A DNA stretch of 64,000 bases from Aphrophora alni (taxonomy: Eukaryota > Arthropoda > Insecta > Hemiptera > Aphrophoridae): contig OY740770.1 in assembly GCA_963513935.1 (NCBI GenBank), positions 85,533,267 through 85,597,266 on the forward strand, written 5' to 3'. The notes beneath the pieces were generated by a model. It was not told the DNA's origin. It ran no database searches and worked only from the letters and a program-made list of their open reading frames with translations. Below, piece after piece: positions 1 through 10,793 of this stretch. The stretch's first letter is position 1. Every line of letters begins with the position of its first letter. Both the position numbers and the translations under genes were made by a program.

Positions 1-2191
1 CAGGAACTGATTTTTGAGGTTAAATATATTTAATATATTTGATATAGACACATTTATTTGTATACAGAACATGTCTCAATAGTGTCATTTATAAACCATA
101 AATGCATATGTTTGGTCCATAATTTTTATTCATTTTACGCGAGTCTGTTAAAAAGAATCTTATATTTTATTTAAAATGTTACATTATCTGGGTTAGATTT
201 AAGATTCGGATTATAAAAATAACCCTTATAGCAGCTTATCAAACCTGTTAACAAGTGATTTTTATTTCGCTAAGACGTATTTATGTTTTTTTCTGAATAA
301 TCATCTAATTTTAGCGCGTATTTCCTTCCGTTGTTTGCGCTGAAATACTAAAAAAATATCTTCAAATTTAAATATATTAATAAACAATTGTTGGTTTATT
401 GGCAAACTAGCTATTTTCGTTTGTACTATACTGTTAAAATATCTTGTTACTTTATTTTATTTTGAGAATTAAAAGACAATAACGTTGCAAAAGATATAAG
501 ATTCAAAATTAGTTTATATACTTCGTACTTTGATTATAATATGTCTATTCAAACATGTTGAACATTAAAGATAAATTTGTTAATTTATGGATCTTAGAAA
601 TGAACAATGAACATTTTTAATTCTACAGTATCATAATAAATATGAGTGGAATATTTCATTTAAGTTATCAAATATCAATGTAGATATTTCTTATTTAAAT
701 GCCAGGTATTTCGAAAACCAAATTGAAAGACATTTCAAAGGCTAGTCCTATCTTCAATGTATGTAGTGTATCATAGGTGAACGCTTTTTACACTCAGATA
801 CGTAACCCTTAACGTACAAAACACCTTCCTGTCAATACAAGTGCCGTCTTTACAATTTGTTTATTCAAATATCGCATCGTATTTTTTTGTATAGCTTTAT
901 TTATATGTTATTTTTTTATTCTTAATCTCAATACATTATACCCGCGTACTTATCTGTTGGAATGCTCTGATAGTGGGATAATGTATTGACGTGTTTTAAC
1001 ACATGTCTTAATATACTACAAGAAATCTTAGTATATGCTTGTATAAACATCAACATACTCGTTCAGTAGTTAATTTTAAATTCTATGATATGGGAAAATA
1101 ATTCTAATCTCCAAAATTCTGGAGCAACGTTTTAATGGGGAAGTGAAATAGATCCAGTTACGGAAAGATTATACAAAATCAACTACTCATTGACCCACTG
1201 CAAAGTCCAATACCCTTCGACTAATACTGTTTGTGTTGGCATTATAAATTAATTGTAACATTGTAATATTGTCATTTATTTTAGTGAAAAAAACATTAGA
1301 TTTGAAAACGTAGTTAAAAGTAATTCTTTAAAAATATTATTTTGCCTTTATTAACAGTTTTAAAATGGTTATTCTTTTCCTCTATTGTTAAAGAGTATGC
1401 ACTTTGTTAAGAATAGTTTGAATTAAATTGCAGTAATTAAACGCAAATTCCGCATAAGTTTAACTCCATGTATAAACATATGTCTCCATTACAGGCTCCA
1501 GGACAATAATTTTAGTTATAATAGTACATACATATTTATATTTAAAAAAAGGAAGGATATAAATAATAAGGTGTTTTCAAATATAACAGAATAGTTGAGG
1601 TAATGAATTCTCGGCATGTTGGTCTACTAACGTAACCGTTATTTATTTACCTTCAAGTTGGTATGGGGGGGGGGTGAGATAATATATTAAAGTTTTAGAA
1701 TTTAAATTTTAATATTTATGGAGGAAATTAATGACATAGGAGGTAATAGTTATCCATTAGGATTTAATTTCTACTTATATAAATATTAGGGAATATAAAA
1801 CAGTTTAGACAGGGAATTTTAAATCTCCTTTAGAGTATTATAAATGTTAAAAAGTATTGATTACACGTATAAAGTGAAAGTGGGACAAGTATACATACAA
1901 TTTCAATATGAAGCAACTTAACTAAATTTTTATTGATTTATTTACTATTTTTATAAACGCAACAAATTACGGGTTGTACGTTTGAACAAAGTTCGTTTAT
2001 GTAAGTTGAGTTATACAGTTGTGCATTGAAATGCATTTAACTCTAAAAATGTATAATATTGTCAGTTGTAATTTACAAAATATTGCCAACATATTGAAGG
2101 AACCCTGCACAGGTTTTGTTCTAATGCTCTTTGAACGTCTGAAAAATTAGATTATTCGCTTAACTTGTAGCACACGTATACTATATATGAG
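1..2191. other. AT-rich non-coding stretch
   Basis: No open frame of convincing length or composition is visible on either strand and no repeat family was recognised. A run of ten G (about 1665-1674) is the only simple-sequence feature. It may be intergenic or intronic. Confidence 0.5.
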
Positions 2192-2208
2192 GGAGAAAGA
2201 GAGAGAGA

Positions 2209-2274
<66 letters not shown>
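2192..2274. repeat. (GA)n microsatellite
   Basis: A nearly pure GA/AG dinucleotide tract of about 80 bases, with a few AAAG interruptions at its left end. An open frame crossing it (2187-2399) encodes only alternating Arg and Glu and is an artefact of the repeat. Confidence 0.95.
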
Positions 2275-2277
<3 letters not shown>

Positions 2278-5243
2278 GTTGTGTGTGTGCGTGCTCGCAA
2301 TTATTACAAATTATTGCAAATTATTGCAAATTACTCCAAAACAAGTGTGTTATGAATAACTGTGTACAAAGAAGTATGAATATAAAATATGCGTGTTAAT
2401 TAATTGAATTTAAACTTTAAATAAATAAAGTAAATTAATTTGTTTTTGTACAATTATATCTATATATAAAGTAAAAAAAGAGGGCTACAGTCTTAGCACG
2501 CATGTAATCATCCGGCCATCTTGGATTATTATTATATTCGTCAAAATGTGCGTATTGAAAACAATTTTAAGATATAAGATATTCCCAGGTTGTTATATTT
2601 TTTCAGGAATTTTCCTAATATAACTGTAACTTTTGTCTTAATTTTAATTAATGGCATAAATTATATTTTGGTTTGCGTATCTCCATAGACATTTGATTAG
2701 CTAGAACAAATAAAAATCTAAAATTTTGCTAATCTATTGATAATTTGAAAATGTTTTTAATAAAATTACTTATTATATACCACCAAAGTAGATAAAATAG
2801 GATGTCTAAGGCATAGCTATACAGTTATCGAAAATTAGCGATAATGTCAGATACAGCGAGAGGAATAAAATAGATTTTTTGTTATATGCTGAAATGGGTG
2901 ATTGAATTTAATTACAGGATGTATTCATATTGTAAAGCCAACACGTCAATATTCAATAACTACAGTTAGTGACCGTGAGTAATTGTAATAGCTGTGTACT
3001 GTACGTGATATAACTCAAAGCAATATATCACAGTGATGTATTGGGAGATTTGACAACTAAGTGCAACGTATTATATATTAGTTATCCTGTTCATACAATA
3101 TACGCGCCGATTATAATATTCATTTGTGACATATAAAATAATTCCATTAAAAAATATGGAATGTAATGAACATTGATTTTTCTATCTAGTTTCTTATTAA
3201 AAAATGTGATAAATTGAACTTAATAGTAAAGTGACAATAATTTTATGAAAAGCGATGAACATATAGTAGTAATAATTAATTGTTTATCGACTAAAAAGAG
3301 ATTAGACTCGTTTAAACTGTGGTAACATACGACTTTATAGTCTTAAACACATTTATGTATTTAGATATACCAAATATTTTATTATGTTTTCGTTGTATTA
3401 TAGGTTGACATATAACGAAAACATTATATGTTTACGAAAATAGCAGTATGTTGGGTAAAAAGGTTCGTATAGAAACCTTTCCTTAAACAGGTAACCCTTT
3501 GAAAAATACTTGAAATACTAAATATAAATATAAATACTAATTTTACCAAAAATGAAAAGTGTGTAATCCCTTTGTTGAGCTCAGTTCATCGCGACGAGTG
3601 CAACAATTCAAACCAACAGCGTTCTATAAGGAAAAATTAAATTTTGCCACCAGTGTTACTAGAGTATTTAAATTATGTAGTTTTTTTAAATTATTTATGT
3701 TATGCGAGTCCGAAGTATTTTCATATATGTTTCAGGTTATTCTATACTATAATTTTTAATTTTCTAAAATATTTATATCATTTTAACTGTTATAATGTGT
3801 TACATCCTGTTTCATAAAAAATCGATTTTAGTTTTGTGATTGTTTTAGATAGATATTAATAAATTTCCCCAATTCAGTTTATATATGAACTGTAAAACTT
3901 ATTATATTTTTTATTAAATGTAGAATTTTTATTATGTAGTATTTTTTTAATTAAGAATTTGATAATAATTTTAAATTCTATTTTTTTCTTAATAATTTTA
4001 ATACATTTAAGGAATAAATATAAATACTTTTTCGGAACATTTTAATCTTTTTTTTTTTTATTTGTTCCACAAATAATTTTATTTAGTTTAATATAAAATA
4101 ACACTGCATATATATTATTAAACACTGCCCAACTACCAGTATTCTACTGCAGTGAATAAATGGTAAAACATAATTAGTTGACATTGATAGAGACGTCCGG
4201 TATTAGCGATAATTGTATTAGTAACGAATGAGGATAATAAAATAGTCGATCATTATGTCACACAAAATATTAGATCAACTGTAATGAGCTACACTCGTGT
4301 TAACTAAAATAGATAAATTATAATTATTGAAAACAAAATTTACTTCATTTGTGCAACACAGCTAATAGAAGACATTTCATAGAACAAGTCGTGCAATAAG
4401 CACACATAATAAAATTTCAGAATACTTGTGATTATAGACACAAAGGAGGCAATACAACTTGCACACGTTTTTGCCTTTTCCTTTTTCAGGTTGAATTGTT
4501 GGATAGCTATTCCATTCAAATAAAACAACAATTAGATTAAAACAGGAACTTATAAAGTAATGTTTTGAGTTAAATTTTATTGTCCTTTGAAGTTGCAAAA
4601 TATTTTTTCACCTTTGATCAAGAAGTAAAGTGTTGTGCTTGGGTTTTTAAAACATTGCTGAATCCATTAGAGAGATTCAGGTTGTCTTCTAAGGTAATTG
4701 ATCAAGCAACATCTCAATCAAAATAAATAAATGGAAATATTTATTGTTACAAACGGGAGGCATAAGAAAAAAGTACACTAGATATTCTAAGAAGGAAGAG
4801 TATAACTTCATTACTCCGTTTTCTAGGTAGACCGAAACAACATATAAAAGTATGCATTTAAAGTAGAGTGCCCAAATCTCCAGTGAAAAGAATCTTAGTG
4901 AAAAACAAAATCAAATTTTAAAAACCTTTTATAACCTGCTTAAAGATAATCCGGATAGAAGAGTGGAGTTCTGTTCCCGCAGCATAGAGTTTCATGAGAC
5001 TGGTACACTGATAGGTATATTCGTATTGTTTTCTCAGACGAGTAGACTTCCAACAGCAATGGTATTGAAAATATACATATATCTAATTATTTCAAAACCG
5101 AACAATTCAAGTTTTTGATCTTAAACTTAAAAAATCAATAGAAATTACGGTTTAGGCAGCTGTGACTGCTAAAAGCATGATATCTTATTATAGACTACCA
5201 GACAATATCATAACTGTAAATGAGTATAAACAAGTTTTATATT
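2275..5243. other. AT-rich non-coding stretch
   Basis: I see no gene, RNA or recognisable mobile element here. Short open frames at 3559-3759, 4340-4531 and 4377-4598 have compositions expected of random AT-rich DNA. Confidence 0.45.
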
Positions 5244-5545
5244 ATAGCCCCATTTCATGGTTCCAGAATTAAGCAAAGCTATTTCTCAACAAGAAATATT
5301 CGCCTCATTATGCAAATTGAGTCCAACAATTACTATGTATCAATGCCCAACAGCGTTGGATTGGTGGAGCATGTCAGTTTTTTGATTTGCCACCCCGACT
5401 CTCTATTTAGCGATATGTGATTTTTTCTTATGGGGCTATTAAAGGAACAGGTATACACCCATAGTCTTAACCAAGATGAGGATATGAATAAAGATGTCGA
5501 AGTGGAACTCCTTCGGCTCCTACATAATTACTTTACAAGGGAGTA
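5244..5545 (+). pseudogene. mariner-like transposase C-terminal remnant
   Basis: Frame-by-frame reading gives pieces typical of the C-terminal half of mariner/Tc1-type transposases. There is an 'APFHGS' stretch near 5248 (compare the family's GAPPH region) and 'WIGGACQFF' followed by 'LPPR' from about 5357. After a frameshift comes 'CDFFLWGY' at about 5416-5441, matching the family's PPRSPDLTPxDFFLWGYLK block that includes the last catalytic acidic residue. A stop follows directly, then 'RNRYTPIVLTKMR', resembling the segment after LKxxVY. At least one frameshift and two stops break the gene, so it is non-functional. The N-terminal helix-turn-helix half was not found upstream. Confidence 0.55.
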
Positions 5546-6498
5546 CAAGTTTTTTTAGGCGTTGCTATCAATGTGTCGCTGTGCATGGGTTTTAGTTTGA
5601 ACAAGCTAGGTAACTTTGTAATCATATATTGATTGATTTTTAAAAAAATATATAATTAATTTTTAGTTTGTTTTAAAAGAAAGTTGTTTTGTATCAATTT
5701 ACTTTTGTAATAATAAATGTTATTTTCCAAACTTACAAAGCGTACTATATTTCAACTGCTGTTATTTAGGTTACTGCTATTTGGTTTCTATTAACACCAG
5801 TATGTTGTAATTGACACAATGGTGACACCTTTTTGTAAATGTATTTAAAATGATGTTATGGTTTCAAAAGTATTGGTTGAGGGATAAACAATTATCTCTT
5901 AAAATTCCCTCTTCGTAAGACACTCTGTATAAATTTGTTATATATTATTGACACGAACCATCCGCAGAGATGTAGAAATAATTCGAATAAAATGAAGAAT
6001 TATTTTAAATATTTATATTATAATAAATTCGGAAAACTTTTGTAAGCACAATTTTGAAACAAATGTCCAACTTACAAGAGACATACTCTTGTACTCTCTA
6101 TCCTAGCGGTTACTATAATTCTGTGTTAAAAGAACTAGACGTTTCACCTGATGAAAAGCCTAAATATCTGGTGCACTGAGGTATATATAAAAATAATTAA
6201 CAATAAAAAAGCTTATTTCTTAAAATGAAAAACTATTCATTGCAATGGGAGAGGAGTGCACATTTCTTGTCCCTGTCATTTTCACTGTTATTTTACAAAA
6301 ATTAATTGTATCTAAACGTGTAAAGTTAATATTAAGTAAAAAAAAATAAAAAATAACATTTACATAAAAATAACACATATCTATTAAATAGTTTATTTAA
6401 TAATGGGCTTATATATTTACTATCTTGATTCTTTTAAATTTCAGTGTAAAAGATACTAATAACAGAACATTTTGAAGTTTACAACCAATCAGTAAATA
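5546..6498. other. non-coding, possible element terminus at 5917-5932
   Basis: Mostly AT-rich sequence. 'AAGACACTCTGTATA' near 5917-5932 resembles the ends (…ACACCCTGTATA) of many insect mariner-like elements and could be the right terminus of the element whose transposase remnant lies at 5244-5545. No matching left terminus was found. Confidence 0.3.
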
Positions 6499-6807
6499 TC
6501 TCTATATATAAAAATCAGTTGCAATGCGTTAGTCTCGCAAAATATCGAAAACGGCTTGACCGATTTGAATGATTTATTTTTTGTTTTGTTCGTCTTAATT
6601 GGGGGGTGGTTTTGGTAAAATGTTTTTGCAAAATTGAATAAGGGCTTCGCCCTACACGACTTTAAAGCTTTAATGTTAATCTTATGTAGGTTGATTTGTT
6701 TTGATTTTATCATATTTATGGCTATTGCTCTTTAGTTATCAGCTGGTATAGCAGAACACATGTGTAAACATACGTTATAAAACTAATAACAAATAGATGT
6801 ATATGTG

Positions 6808-7011
6808 TGTAGTTTAGCGAGACTATTCGACATATTTAAGTGACCGTGACAACAATTCAGTGCAGTTTTAAAGTGTTTATTACAATGCCAAGGAGAGCTG
6901 ACATAGGTCTGTAGTTTAGCGAGACTATGCGACAGATTTAAGTGACCGTGACAACAATTCTGTGTCGTTTTACAGTGTTCATTACAATGCCAAATAGAGC
7001 AGACATAGGTC
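6808..7011 (+). repeat. 102-bp tandem duplication inside the Helitron
   Basis: Two adjacent copies (about 6808-6909 and 6910-7011) begin 'TGTAGTTTAGCGAGACTAT' and run through the leader into the first codons of the Helitron protein ('MPxRADIGR'). They differ at roughly ten positions, so the duplication is not recent. The second copy continues into the longer reading frame. The duplication places two potential start regions in tandem. Confidence 0.85.
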
Positions 7012-7740
7012 GTCTAAGTCAATTAAATGCTCGGCGAGCTTCTTCACGTGCAAACCGTACTGATGACCAGCGAGTGACGGATAATGGAAATAATCGTATT
7101 GGCATGTCCGAATTACCTTCTAGAGCGACTGAAAATGAATGACAAGCAAATAGATTAAGAATTCAACGAGCTCGTGCAAATCAAAGACAACGCCAGCAAG
7201 CACGACAAAATGAACATGACCGATTGCGCCGACACGGTGCTCCTGTGAACCTGGAACGATCGGCATTTCATTAAGATCCGGATATCGATTATGGTGCTCG
7301 CAGATCAGTAGCGATTGAAGAAATGTCAGTCGTTTGTCCACATTGTAAGGCGTTGAAATTCAGTGGAGAATCTTCTGGATTGTGTTGTGTGGGTGGAAAA
7401 GTGAAATTGCCACAACTAGTCTCACCACCAGAGCCATTATACTCATTAGTTTCTGGAACTGGTTATGATTCTACCCATTTCCTGACGAACATCTAATAGT
7501 ATAACAGTTGTTTCCAAATGACGTCGTTTGGCGCAACGCATAATATTCTACGAGACAATTTCATGCCCACTTTCAAGATTCAAGGGCAAATTTATCATTT
7601 AGTAGGAGCGTTGTTACCACCACAGAATGCGGACTACCAGTTCTTACAAAACTAATTTCATCAGCAATTTGGAGGAGGAAACTAATCAGAGTTGTGTTCA
7701 CAATGTGTTGTGTTGACTAAGGCGAGCCATAGTTAAGGGA
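6987..7740 (+). pseudogene. Helitron-like N-terminal protein, broken
   Basis: Starting at ATG 6987 the frame reads 'MPNRADIGRLSQLNARRASS', the familiar start of insect Helitron proteins, up to a TGA near 7140. The homology continues past the stop with Arg/Gln-rich repeats. From about 7325 comes the cysteine motif 'CPHCKALKFSGESSGLCC' followed by 'GGKVKLP', characteristic of the Helitron_like_N domain. From about 7515 come 'MTSFGA' and 'FMPTFKIQGQIYHLVGALLP'. At least two frameshifts and several stops (7140, 7273 and others) separate the blocks, so no continuous product is made. Confidence 0.8.
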
Positions 7741-8274
7741 TTGCAAACGTTCCTTCATCAGAACAACGAATTGATCAAATTGTTCAAAATTTCATTGGAT
7801 CGGATGCCATCTGACAGCCATACTATGGTCATCAGGGCTGACAAAACGCCTGCGAGTGAGCACACAAGAAGGTTCAATTCGCCGACAATCGATGAAGTGG
7901 CAGTTGTTGTTATTCTAGGAGAAGATTTGCAATCTAGAGATATCGTGCTTCATCGTCGGAACAATGAATTGAATCGTGTGTCCGAAAAGCACAGGAGTTA
8001 CGATGCGTTACAATATCCAATGATCTTTTGGCAGGGCGAGGACGGCTACCACTTCAACATCAAAATGGTTGATCCACTAACACGCGCAGAAAAAAATAAA
8101 AAAGTAAGTGCTATGATTTTTTATTCATACAGACTTATGATACGTGAATATGAAATAAATCACATTTTGAAGTGTCGGCGTCTTTTCCATCAGTTCGCAG
8201 TTGACATGTATGGCAGAAAGCCATCATCTAGGTTTATTTACGCGCTGGAAAACAAAACCAAAAACATAGTTTAG
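7741..8274 (+). pseudogene. Helitron-like N domain, second part, truncated
   Basis: A 177-codon open frame without an ATG at its first codon (it begins TTG after an in-frame TAA). It continues the Helitron_like_N domain with 'LFKISLDRMPSD', 'IRADKTPASEHTRRFNSPTI', 'SRDIVLHRRNNELNRVSEKH', 'SYDALQYPMIFWQGEDGYHF' and 'LFHQFAVDMYGRK'. In complete Helitrons this leads into the Rep nuclease. Here homology stops right after VDMY and a short unrelated tail ends at a TAG near 8272. This marks the internal deletion that removed Rep and helicase. Because the frame is long and clean, it may have decayed less than the upstream part. Confidence 0.8.
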
Positions 8275-8482
8275 CACAAAGCTTTGCATTGAATGTTAAC
8301 TGAATGTATCTTTCATGTAAATAAACAAAATAATTGAATTAATTTGATTTACAAAGAGTTTCATTTAATAACCAAACAAAACTCAAAATTTCCCCGAAGT
8401 GGCTAATATTATCTATCTCAATGTATTGGAGTTGATTAGGATTAATAATCATTTATCAAGATTTACAAACAAATCAATTTTA

Positions 8483-8511
8483 GGTGGTACGAAGTTCACC
8501 GGGTCATCTAG
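8483..8511 (+). other. Helitron 3' terminal hairpin and CTAG end
   Basis: GGTGG-TACGAAGT-TCACC can fold into a 5-bp stem about 8 bases before the terminal CTAG (8508-8511). A hairpin shortly upstream of CTRR is the known termination signal of Helitron rolling-circle transposition. The next base is T, completing the A|T target. Confidence 0.7.
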
Positions 8512-9282
8512 TACTAAATATTTAGAAACATATGAAATGTAAATACTAGAAGGAAAAAGAATATTTTGATGTGTTGGAACTCACGTAAATTTACAGTATA
8601 ACTTTTTTACACTTTAATAAACTAATTAACAAGCACTTATATGGATAACAAGAAATATTGTACATATAGAGAGATAGCAGATATCTGTTGCAGAAATAAT
8701 TAATATCAATTCCTATCAAACAACATGGAGAAGTATTAGGTAGGCTTAGTACTCTGACAATTAACTCCTCGAAGTCTTTGATCTGCAAATTGTGAATTAA
8801 GCATGAACATAAGGGTCTAGTTATTCCTGAAATAGAATATCATACATCAAAGCTTCATTTTCTGAATTGCTTTTATTAAAACCGGCAAAAATATAAAGTA
8901 TTTTTTAACAGAATAACTACTTTGTATTTTAAAATTAAGCAATAAAGAGTCGATTAAATAAACAACTAAATCTTGCCCCCCCCCCCCCCGATACCATGGT
9001 AATACTCCGATCACTACTTTAAATATAAATGGATATTAATTAATCTGATTTTGAATAATAATCTTGGTCTACATCCTTGAAAGGGTCTATCTGGATATTT
9101 TTGTCATGTATTCTTGTAATAGATCCCTCTGTATTATCCCTAGCATCAACTAACCAACTTCTGTTTTATTCGGACTCTGACGCTATTAGGATATTCGAGG
9201 GGAAAACGGTAATTATGTTCTCGACCGAGGGTTTTTTAAATTTATTAAAAAATTATAAAATACATGCATACAAATTAAATCC
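8512..9282. other. non-coding, with poly-C tract at 8976-8989
   Basis: AT-rich sequence with a run of 14 C at 8976-8989. The open frame at 9077-9286 begins at TTG and has a hydrophobic start, but no family was recognised and I do not call it a gene. Confidence 0.4.
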
Positions 9283-9444
9283 ATGAGTCATGTCGAACGC
9301 CGTGCTTTAGTTGATTGGATACTGGAAACTCAGTCGGGAAATTCCGACTTTTTTCATTACCTTCAGAGACAAGGTCCATTGAATGAGCAAGTAAATAAAG
9401 ACAATTGCCGTTGTGTGGGGCTCCAAAAAATATTAGTTTTTTAA
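9283..9444 (+). CDS. small unrecognised ORF or exon fragment
   Basis: ATG at 9283 opens a 53-codon frame ending TAA 9442-9444. The composition (Arg, Gln, Asp, Trp, 'ALVDWILETQSGNSDFF') looks more protein-like than the surrounding AT-rich frames, and local GC is higher. No domain or family was recognised and no clear splice sites flank it. It could be a fragment of a transposon protein, a stray exon or chance. Confidence 0.2.
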   Translation: MSHVERRALVDWILETQSGNSDFFHYLQRQGPLNEQVNKDNCRCVGLQKILVF

Positions 9445-9535
9445 ACAATGTCTTTAACCAAATAATGAATGTTTAGTTTTGTGCCGGTGTATAGGGCCTT
9501 ATTTTGTTTTTAGATCAGTGAAGTGGGAGAATAAA

Positions 9536-9685
9536 TAAATATTGAGCTTGACTTGTGAGATAATATGAGATAGAGTAAACTCGAACAAAAGTTCTCACAA
9601 AAGTTATAGTTTAGTTGTACCTCATGTATTAATGAGGATGGCGACTTTGATGGTTGAAACGCGTTTGATTAAGTAAACGTGCTTT
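9536..9685 (+). repeat. dispersed repeat with hammerhead-like core, copy 1
   Basis: The left part (from 'GAGCTTGACTTGTGAGATAA') matches 61003 onward in the same orientation. The right part (about 9603-9681, ending 'GAAACGCGTTTGATTAAG') matches the reverse complement of about 61064-61145. The GAAACGCGTTTG end with an upstream TGAGGA resembles a decayed hammerhead ribozyme. Such motifs are known from Penelope-like elements, one of which starts about 400 bp downstream. Confidence 0.5.
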
Positions 9686-10075
9686 TAGCGAGATCTTGTT
9701 TTAGAGTTTTAGTCTATCTGAAGTGGATGAAATTAAGCCAATACTGCAAGATGCTAATAAACTTATAAACTAAATAAACTAATTTTGCTAATCTTAAAAC
9801 TTATATATTATAAACTAAAACTTATACGCTAATAAACTAAATTACATGAAATAAATGTGATCAATATTTATGGCCAAATAAATATGGCGTTGTGAGGTAC
9901 ACAAAACTTCTAACGATTGCATTATTGGAAGAAAAGTTTCGTCCATACTTTTATATCTCCTTTAATTTAAGTGTTATTGTCAACACTAGATTTACAATAC
10001 TTTTAATGTAAAATTTATTACGTATAGAAATAAAAGAAAATGTTCAAAATTTAATTATAAATTGAAACTAATAAA
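9686..10075. other. AT-rich non-coding gap before the PLE
   Basis: Between 9765 and 9845 the words 'AATAAACTAA' and 'AAAACTTATA' recur, giving a short degenerate tandem array. Nothing else was recognised before the PLE begins at about 10076. Confidence 0.4.
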
Positions 10076-10077
10076 CC

Positions 10078-10611
10078 CATAACGAGAACATTGAAATAGT
10101 TAAATATTGTAAATTATCTTATATCAACAGAACTAGTTATAAAATCAGTAACCTTATTTCTACTAAATGTAATCGTAAAGTTGCATTTTATTGTACAAAA
10201 AATCTAGGGAAAATGTTGGTTAATAATAAAGATAAAAAAGAAATGTTAGAAAATAGTGGAGTTTATAAAATATCTTGTCAAGATTGTGACTCTGAGTACA
10301 TAGGTCAAACAGGTAGATCTATAAAAGTTAGAATTAAAGAACATGTAAATAGCTGGAAACACGGCTATAGAAACTCTAACTTTTCTAATCACCTTTTGGA
10401 CTCGGGTCATAGTTTTGATCCGAAATTGAATGTTAAACTCTTACATATAGAAAATAAAAGCAATAGATTAAATAATCTAGAATGTTTAGAAATAAATAGA
10501 TCTATTTCACTTAGGCCTATTCTCAACTTAAATGACCAAATTGTATTAAATTCGTCACCTCTTTTAAAACCCATCCGTACTATAGTTCATCAACCTTTAT
10601 CTACCTGCTAG
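10078..10611 (+). pseudogene. PLE protein, C-terminal fragment with GIY-YIG domain
   Basis: The frame is open from 10078 to the TAG at 10609-10611 and duplicates the end of the full-length PLE protein. It includes 'GVYKISCQDC', 'EYIGQTGRSIKVRIKEH' and 'NHLLDSGHS', the GIY-YIG endonuclease signature. It lacks the reverse transcriptase because the unit is 5'-truncated. Relative to the full copy it carries Ser for Ala before NHLL and Phe for Ile after GHS. The first ATG in this frame is at 10213, and whether it is translated alone is unknown. Confidence 0.8.
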
Positions 10612-10704
10612 GTCACCCCCTACCTTTCCCGATTTCTCTATTGTATTTCAGTTTCCTGTACTTATGTTTTGAATAGTTGTCTATACCTGTAAATTATCAG
10701 TAGC

Positions 10705-10736
10705 CCGTCGATGCCGCAAGGCGAAACAATTGTAGC
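10705..10736 (+). ncRNA. hammerhead-ribozyme-like motif, left pLTR
   Basis: A GCC-GCAA-GGC hairpin is followed directly by GAAAC, the palindrome CAATTG and GTA. This is the layout of hammerhead stem II, the GAAA box, a minimal stem III and a GUH cleavage site. The other core box is divergent (CGTCGATG in place of CUGAUGA), so the match is partial. Hammerheads are known in the pLTRs of Penelope-like elements, and the position here fits. Confidence 0.4.
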
Positions 10737-10793
10737 TCATTATACTTATAAATATTTGAAACTTGAAGCTTTTGCTTTATTTTATCCTTGAAT

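Larger units (their letters stand above)
6499..8511 (+). mobile_element. Helitron, internally deleted, both termini present
   Basis: The left end starts TCTCTATATATAAAAAT and is followed by 'GACCGATTTGAATGA', the usual 5' style of insect Helitrons. The right end has a short hairpin and finishes GGGTCATCTAG. The element sits exactly between host A (6498) and T (8512) with no target-site duplication, as expected for rolling-circle transposition. Length is about 2.0 kb, against 5 kb or more for autonomous copies. Coding pieces in between match the Helitron N-terminal domain, but the Rep nuclease (HUH) and Pif1-like helicase are absent. It is therefore a non-autonomous derivative. Confidence 0.85.

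Noticed and set aside
2187..2399. Arg/Glu repeat protein
   Set aside because: It is the translation of a GA microsatellite, without conserved sequence outside the repeat.
9077..9286. ORF with hydrophobic, signal-like start
   Set aside because: It starts at TTG rather than ATG, no family was recognised, and the frame ends in AT-driven residues.
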